DNA from: JASLBX01 sp036374175
Lineage (GTDB): Bacteria; Actinomycetota; Actinomycetes; Jiangellales; Jiangellaceae
Reading direction: 5' to 3'
Length of the DNA: 8,428 nucleotides
Assembly (NCBI GenBank): GCA_036374175.1
Contig: DASUUH010000120.1
Span: 1-8,428, forward strand
Part shown: positions 4,466 to 8,428 of the stretch, in pieces
Numbering within the stretch: the stretch's first letter is position 1
Layout: each line of letters begins with the position of its first letter
Position numbers and translations under genes: made by a program
Notes under the pieces: model-generated
The model's database searches: none
What the model was told of the DNA's origin: nothing
What the model saw: the letters and a program-made list of their open reading frames with translations, nothing else

Positions 4466-6265
4466 ATGACTCGTCACGTGCTCACGGCCGTGGCCTGGCC
4501 CTATACCAATGGGCCGCGCCATATCGGCCACGTATCCGGTTTCGGCGTCCCTTCCGACGTGTTCAGCCGGTACATGCGGATGTCGGGTCACGACGTGCTC
4601 ATGGTCAGTGGGACGGACGAGCATGGCACGCCGATACTCGTGCTGGCCGAGCAGGAAGGCGTCAGCCCGCGCGAGCTGGCCGACCGATACAACCGGGTCA
4701 TCGTGCAGGATCTACATGACCTCGGACTGTCCTACGACCTGTTCACTCGCACCACGACGCGGAACCACTACGCCGTTGCCCAGGAGATGTTCAAGACGCT
4801 CCAGCGCAACGGGTACATGGTCGAGAAGACCACCAAGGGCGCCATCTCGCCGTCGACCGGCCGGACCCTGCCCGACCGGTTCATCGAGGGCACCTGCCCG
4901 ATCTGCGGCTACGACGGAGCACGCGGCGATCAGTGCGACAACTGCGGCAACCAGCTCGACCCCATCGATCTGATAAATCCGCGTAGCCGCATCAACGGCG
5001 AGATCCCAAAGTTCGTCGAGACCGAGCACTTCTTCCTCGATCTTCCGGCATTGGCCGAGACGCTCGGCCAGTGGCTCCAGACCAGGACGGACTGGCGGCC
5101 CAACGTGCTCAAGTTCAGCCTCAACCTGCTGGATGACGTCCGCCCCCGGGCTATGACGCGCGACATCGACTGGGGCGTCCCCGTGCCGCTACCGGGCTGG
5201 GAAGACAACCCGAACAAGCGGCTGTACGTATGGTTCGACGCCGTCATCGGTTACCTGTCCGCGTCGATCGAGTGGGCCCGGCGCTCCGGTGACGACGACG
5301 CGTGGCGCGCATGGTGGTCCGACCCCGACGCCCGGTCGTACTACTTCATGGGCAAGGACAACATCACGTTCCACTCCCAGATTTGGCCCGCCGAGTTGCT
5401 GGGGTACGACGGTCGTGGTGCCCGCGGCGGTGAGCCAGGCAAGTACGGAAGGCTCGAGCTGCCGACGGAGGTCGTCTCGAGCGAGTTCCTCACCATGGAG
5501 GGCCGCAAGTTCTCGTCGTCACGCGGAGTCGTGATCTACGTCAACGACTTCCTATCCAGGTACGACGCGGACGCGCTGCGGTACTTCATCGCCGTGGCGG
5601 GGCCGGAGACCCAAGACACCGACTTCACCTGGGCCGAGTTCGTCCGGCGCAACAACGACGAGCTTGTCGCAGGCTGGGGCAACCTGGTCAACCGCACAGC
5701 TTCGATGATCGCCAAGAACATCGGCGCCATCCCCAAGGCAGGCGAGCTGACCGAGGCCGACCGGGCCCTGTTGACCACGACACAGGCCGCCTTCTCCACC
5801 GTCGGCGACCTGATCGGACGGCACCGGCAGAAGGCCGCCATCCAAGAGGCGATGCGGGTTGTCAGTGAGGCCAACACCTACCTGTCGCAGCAAGAGCCAT
5901 GGAAGCTTAAGAGCACCGACCCCGATCGCATGCACACCGTGCTGCATGTGGCGGCGCAGGCGGCCGCCGACTGCAACACGCTGCTCACGCCGTTCCTGCC
6001 GCATTCGGCGCAGCGAGTTCACGAGGTACTGGGCGGGACGGAACGCTGGTCGGATCGGCCGGCGATCCGCGAGGTAGACGATCTCGACGGTGGGCCGGGT
6101 TACCCGGTGCTGATGCTGGACGAGGATCGTGGTGCCGCGCGCTGGCAGCACACCCCGCTCGTGCCCGGAACGCCGGTCGAGCCGCCGAAGCCGGTGTTCA
6201 CCAAGTTGGACCCCAGCGTGGCGGACGAGGAGTTGGCGCGCCTCGAGGCTCGCGCGAATGAGTAG
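4466..6265 (+). CDS. metG: Methionyl-tRNA synthetase (zinc-knuckle type)
   Basis: This class Ia synthetase charges tRNA-Met, including the initiator, with methionine in the cytoplasm. From ATG 4466 it has 599 residues. The catalytic domain opens AVAWPYTNGPRHIGH, with the HIGH motif at 19-22, and SGTDEHGTPI at 48-57 follows. A single zinc knuckle is visible: C144-P-I-C147 with C157-D-N-C160. Substrate-site motifs include WFDAVIGYLSAS (256-267) and YYFMGKDNITFHSQIWPAEL (292-311). The KMSKS loop reads KFSSS (348-352), a common variant. The C-terminal helical anticodon-binding domain includes NNDELVAGWGNLVNR (396-410). There is no Trbp/EMAP dimerisation domain, unlike E. coli MetG. An in-frame GTG at 4427 would add 13 residues with no family similarity, so ATG 4466 is chosen. 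The stop overlaps tatD by 8 bp. Confidence 0.97.
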   Translation: MTRHVLTAVAWPYTNGPRHIGHVSGFGVPSDVFSRYMRMSGHDVLMVSGTDEHGTPILVLAEQEGVSPRELADRYNRVIVQDLHDLGLSYDLFTRTTTRNHYAVAQEMFKTLQRNGYMVEKTTKGAISPSTGRTLPDRFIEGTCPICGYDGARGDQCDNCGNQLDPIDLINPRSRINGEIPKFVETEHFFLDLPALAETLGQWLQTRTDWRPNVLKFSLNLLDDVRPRAMTRDIDWGVPVPLPGWEDNPNKRLYVWFDAVIGYLSASIEWARRSGDDDAWRAWWSDPDARSYYFMGKDNITFHSQIWPAELLGYDGRGARGGEPGKYGRLELPTEVVSSEFLTMEGRKFSSSRGVVIYVNDFLSRYDADALRYFIAVAGPETQDTDFTWAEFVRRNNDELVAGWGNLVNRTASMIAKNIGAIPKAGELTEADRALLTTTQAAFSTVGDLIGRHRQKAAIQEAMRVVSEANTYLSQQEPWKLKSTDPDRMHTVLHVAAQAAADCNTLLTPFLPHSAQRVHEVLGGTERWSDRPAIREVDDLDGGPGYPVLMLDEDRGAARWQHTPLVPGTPVEPPKPVFTKLDPSVADEELARLEARANE

Positions 6266-7109
6266 GCCGGTACTCGAGGCGGATCTGCCCCCGGCCCCGC
6301 CTCCATTGCCGTCGCCCGTCACCGACACGCATTGCCATCTGGACATCGCTCGTGGTCCGGACCAGACTCCCGACCCTGAGCGGGCACTCAGCGACGCCGC
6401 GGCGGTGAACGTCACCCGGGTCGTCCAGATCGGGACTGATCTGCGCAGTTCGGCGTGGGCCGTCGACGCCGCCCGTAGCTACGACGCGGTGGTAGCCGGT
6501 GTCGCCTTGCACCCGAACGAGGCGCCTCGGTTGGCCGCGCAGGACGCTCTGGAAGATGCACTTTCCGAGATTGACCGGCTGGCCGCATCGTCGGATCGGG
6601 TACGAGCGATCGGTGAAACCGGGCTGGACAATTTTCGGACCGGCCCGGACGGTCGTGCGGCGCAGGAATACTCGTTCCGGGCCCATATCGAGATGGCCCG
6701 ACGGCGGACAAAGGCGCTGGTCATCCATGACAGGGACGCGCATGCGGACGTCCTTCGCGTGCTTGAGGACAGTGCGCTACCGGAGGTCGTGGTGTTCCAC
6801 TGCTACTCCGGTGATGCCGAGATGGCGCGGTTCTGTGCCCAGCGCGGGTGGTTCCTGTCGTTCGCCGGAACCGTGACGTTCAAGAACGCGAGCGGATTGC
6901 GGGCCGCGCTGGCCGTCACACCCTTGGATCAAGTCCTCGTGGAGACGGACGCACCGTTCCTCACCCCGCATCCCCACCGCGGAAAGACGAACGCACCGAA
7001 GCTCATTCCGCTGACGGTTCGGACGATGGCGGAGGTGCTCGACAGGGACGTAGACGTCGTCTGCGAGGCGCTCCAGCGCAACACATTTCAGGCATTTGGA
7101 TCATGGTGA
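6258..7109 (+). CDS. tatD: TatD family metal-dependent deoxyribonuclease
   Basis: TatD enzymes are TIM-barrel metallohydrolases with 3'-5' DNase activity, linked to DNA repair. From ATG 6258 the protein has 283 residues. All expected metal ligands are present: TDTHCHLD gives H25 and H27, GETGLD gives E120, VIHDRDAHAD gives H157, VVFHCYSGD gives H181, and VETDAPFLTPHPHRGKTNAP gives D231. The residue after GLD is Asn124, where the family usually has Tyr (GLDYF or GLDYY). The first 20 residues are Pro-rich and precede the barrel. The start ATG is 8 bp inside the end of metG, with GAGG at 6245-6248 spaced 9 bases, so it is probably translationally coupled to metG. The frame is open upstream, but that sequence lies in metG and lacks TatD similarity. 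The metG-tatD-rpfB order is conserved in actinobacteria. Confidence 0.96.
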   Translation: MSRPVLEADLPPAPPPLPSPVTDTHCHLDIARGPDQTPDPERALSDAAAVNVTRVVQIGTDLRSSAWAVDAARSYDAVVAGVALHPNEAPRLAAQDALEDALSEIDRLAASSDRVRAIGETGLDNFRTGPDGRAAQEYSFRAHIEMARRRTKALVIHDRDAHADVLRVLEDSALPEVVVFHCYSGDAEMARFCAQRGWFLSFAGTVTFKNASGLRAALAVTPLDQVLVETDAPFLTPHPHRGKTNAPKLIPLTVRTMAEVLDRDVDVVCEALQRNTFQAFGSW

Positions 7110-7122
7110 CCCGCGAGCCGAC

Positions 7123-7159
7123 TTGGCTTTACGGCCTAAAGCCGTTACCGTCTCGTGAC
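7123..7159 (+). promoter_or_regulatory. rpfB promoter with MtrA-type direct repeat
   Basis: TTGGCT (7123-7128) and TACCGT (7146-7151) with a 17-bp spacer form a good sigma-70-like promoter, giving a start near 7158 and a leader of about 100 bases. Overlapping and following the -10 is GTTAC (7144-7148) N6 GTGAC (7155-7159), which fits the direct repeat GTnAC-N6-GTnAC described for the actinobacterial response regulator MtrA. MtrA is reported to control rpf genes, including rpfB, in related organisms. The spacer also holds the inverted repeat GGCTTTA (7125-7131) with TAAAGCC (7137-7143). Confidence 0.6.
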
Positions 7160-7258
7160 TGTTAGCCGGATCGGGAAGGCTCCGGGGGGCTTGAGACAGC
7201 CCCCGATGCGCGCCGCGCAGCCTCTCGTGCCCGGAGAGAACGAGAGACCTGGAGTACC
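7160..7258 (+). other. Structured rpfB leader, no known riboswitch class recognised
   Basis: The leader has the hairpin GGGGGCT (7185-7191) with AGCCCCC (7198-7204) and the hairpin CTCTCGT (7222-7228) with ACGAGAG (7240-7246). A competing longer-range pairing joins CTCCGGG (7180-7186) to CCCGGAG (7230-7236). I looked for the c-di-AMP (ydaO-yuaA) riboswitch that often precedes actinobacterial rpf genes and did not see its conserved core. Confidence 0.4.
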
Positions 7259-8383
7259 GTGCGACCGTCCGTGAAGACGTTGGCGATCAACGCCACCGTG
7301 GTCACAGCGCTCGTCGGCGGCATGGCCGCCTACACCACGTTCAACCACACCGTCCAACTCAGCATCGACGGTCGGACCGAGACCGTACAGACGTTCGCCG
7401 ACACCGTGGGCGGCGTCCTTGAAGACCAGGGCATCGAACTCACTGCCCGCGACCTTGTCGCTCCCTCCCCAGAAAGCGCGGTGGAGGACGGGTTGGAGAT
7501 CTCCGTCCGGTACGCCAGGCCCGTGAGCGTCGAAATCGACGGCGTAGAGCGCGAGTTCTGGACGACCGCGCTGTCGGTCGAGGAAGCCCTCGCCGACCTC
7601 GGGATCCGGGCCGCAGGAGCCGAAGTTTCGGTCTCCCGTTCGCTCGGGATCGGCCGGCGCGGACTGGACTTCGAGGTCCGCACGCCGAAGGACATCACAC
7701 TGGTGGCCGACGGCGAGGAACGCGAGCTGACCACCACCGCGCTGACCGTTCGGGAAGCCCTCCGCGACCTGAACATCGAGCTCGGCGACCGTGACCTCAT
7801 CGAACCCGCTGCCGAAGAGCGCATCGCCAACGGCCTCCGGCTGGTCGTCAAGCGAGTGACGGTCGAGAAGAAGACGGTCACCGTGGAGGTCGAGTACGAG
7901 ACCAAGCGCAAGACCGACGACTCGATGTACGAAGACCAGTCCAAGGTCGAGCGCAAGGGCAAGAACGGCGCTCTCGAGCGGACCATCGAGGTCATCTTGA
8001 TCGACGGCAAGAAGAGTGACGAGAAGGTACTGTCCGAGGATCTCGTAACCGAACCGGTCGACAAGATCGTGGTCGTGGGCACCAAGAAGCGCCCGTCCGA
8101 ACCGTCTTCGAGTTCGGAGCCGAACTACGCCAGCGGCAGCACGGTCTGGGATCGGCTGGCCCAGTGCGAGTCCGGCGGCAACTGGTCGATCAACACCGGC
8201 AACGGCTACTACGGCGGTCTGCAGTTCTCGCTGCAGACTTGGCGGGCGTACGGCGGATCCGGCTACCCGCACGAGAACAGCCGCGAGGAGCAGATCCGAA
8301 TCGCCACGAAGGTGCGCGACGCGCGGGGTCACTACGGCGACTGGCCGGCGTGCGCCGCGAAGCTCGGCCTGCCGACGTCGTAG
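7259..8383 (+). CDS. rpfB: RpfB-like resuscitation-promoting factor (DUF348 x3 - G5 - RPF domain)
   Basis: Rpf proteins are secreted muralytic enzymes that cleave peptidoglycan glycan strands and stimulate growth or exit from dormancy. The 374 residues show, in order: a short basic N terminus and one hydrophobic export segment (about 8-28), and three DUF348 repeats (about 31-86, 88-143, 145-200), each starting with a beta strand and IDG/ADG and holding a V.EAL.DLGI-type helix. A G5 domain follows (about 200-277), then a Ser-rich linker (280-295) and the C-terminal RPF domain (296-371). In the RPF domain VWDRLAQCESGGNW carries the catalytic Glu304, and C303 and C365 are the usual disulfide pair. 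GYYGGLQFSLQTWRAYGG is also typical. There is no lipobox Cys after the hydrophobic segment, so unlike the lipoprotein form it is secreted or N-terminally anchored. The start is GTG with GGAG at 7251-7254, a short 4-base spacing. Confidence 0.96.
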   Translation: MRPSVKTLAINATVVTALVGGMAAYTTFNHTVQLSIDGRTETVQTFADTVGGVLEDQGIELTARDLVAPSPESAVEDGLEISVRYARPVSVEIDGVEREFWTTALSVEEALADLGIRAAGAEVSVSRSLGIGRRGLDFEVRTPKDITLVADGEERELTTTALTVREALRDLNIELGDRDLIEPAAEERIANGLRLVVKRVTVEKKTVTVEVEYETKRKTDDSMYEDQSKVERKGKNGALERTIEVILIDGKKSDEKVLSEDLVTEPVDKIVVVGTKKRPSEPSSSSEPNYASGSTVWDRLAQCESGGNWSINTGNGYYGGLQFSLQTWRAYGGSGYPHENSREEQIRIATKVRDARGHYGDWPACAAKLGLPTS

Positions 8384-8394
8384 GTCCCCTAGTT

Positions 8395-8428
8395 GGGCGG
8401 TGGGTCGGCCGAGCGCCGGCCCCCGCCC
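8395..8428 (+). terminator. Long GC-rich hairpin after rpfB, possible terminator (at window edge)
   Basis: GGGCGG (8395-8400) pairs with CCGCCC (8423-8428). After a bulged T the stem continues, 8402-8409 with 8415-8422, with one G-U pair and loop CGAGC, for about 14 pairs in all. It begins 12 bases after the rpfB stop. Any following T-tract lies outside the window, so termination is likely but not shown. Confidence 0.45.

Noticed and set aside
5552..6415. 287-codon minus-strand open frame over the metG end and tatD start
   Set aside because: It is antisense to well-supported metG and tatD, has no recognisable domain, and its Arg/Gly-rich composition is typical of a shadow frame.
7160..7258. 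c-di-AMP (ydaO-yuaA) riboswitch before rpfB
   Set aside because: Expected from other actinobacterial rpf genes, but the conserved core motifs are absent and the leader is shorter than that class usually requires.
7145..8332. 395-codon open frame on the minus strand opposite rpfB
   Set aside because: Its translation is low-complexity and matches nothing I recognise. The plus strand encodes a complete RpfB with catalytic motif and domain repeats, so the antisense frame is a by-product of high GC.

Overview
This window comes from a high-GC actinobacterial chromosome. The evidence is the gene content (protein O-mannosyltransferase, resuscitation-promoting factor, a GlpR/SepX-type membrane protein), frequent GTG starts, weak or absent Shine-Dalgarno sequences, and gene order. 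The order GlpR ... Pmt(-) / RsmI(+) ... MetRS - TatD - RpfB matches, with the usual insertions and deletions, the Rv0996 - Rv1002c - Rv1003 - Rv1007c - Rv1008 - Rv1009 neighbourhood of Mycobacterium tuberculosis. The MetRS is the zinc-knuckle form of about 600 residues, not the shorter mycobacterial form, which points to a non-mycobacterial lineage that I cannot name with confidence.

Layout: (1) 1-457, the C-terminal part of a GlpR-like single-pass membrane protein. (2) 516-589, tRNA-Ala(CGC). (3) 590-985, a region without an intact gene. It holds a strong hairpin terminator and, on the minus strand, the decayed frameshifted remnant of a DUF305 gene. (4) 954-1159, a promoter and a yybP-ykoY (Mn2+) riboswitch followed by an expression platform, leading into (5) 1160-1750, a GDT1/UPF0016 six-helix cation transporter. 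(6) 1751-3370 on the minus strand, a GT39 protein mannosyltransferase whose stop codon directly abuts that of the GDT1 gene. (7) 3398-4249, rsmI, divergent from pmt across 27 bp. (8) 4250-4465, a spacer with a perfect 30-bp direct repeat, each copy carrying a GC hairpin. (9) 4466-7109, metG-tatD, overlapping by 8 bp and probably read from a leaderless or near-leaderless promoter. (10) 7110-7258, a regulatory region with a sigma-70-like promoter and an MtrA-type direct repeat. (11) 7259-8383, an RpfB-like factor. (12) A long GC hairpin at the right edge.

Most of the genes are conserved housekeeping functions: translation (tRNA, RsmI, MetRS), envelope and cell-wall growth (Pmt, RpfB, GlpR) and TatD nuclease. 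The most instructive part is the Mn2+-responsive cassette. Its aptamer is textbook, but its downstream sequence can fold into mutually exclusive helices, one of which buries the Shine-Dalgarno sequence. The transporter it controls has Tyr in place of the Asp of its first E-L-G-D-K-S signature. I see no CRISPR array, transposase, phage gene or clear new multi-gene system.
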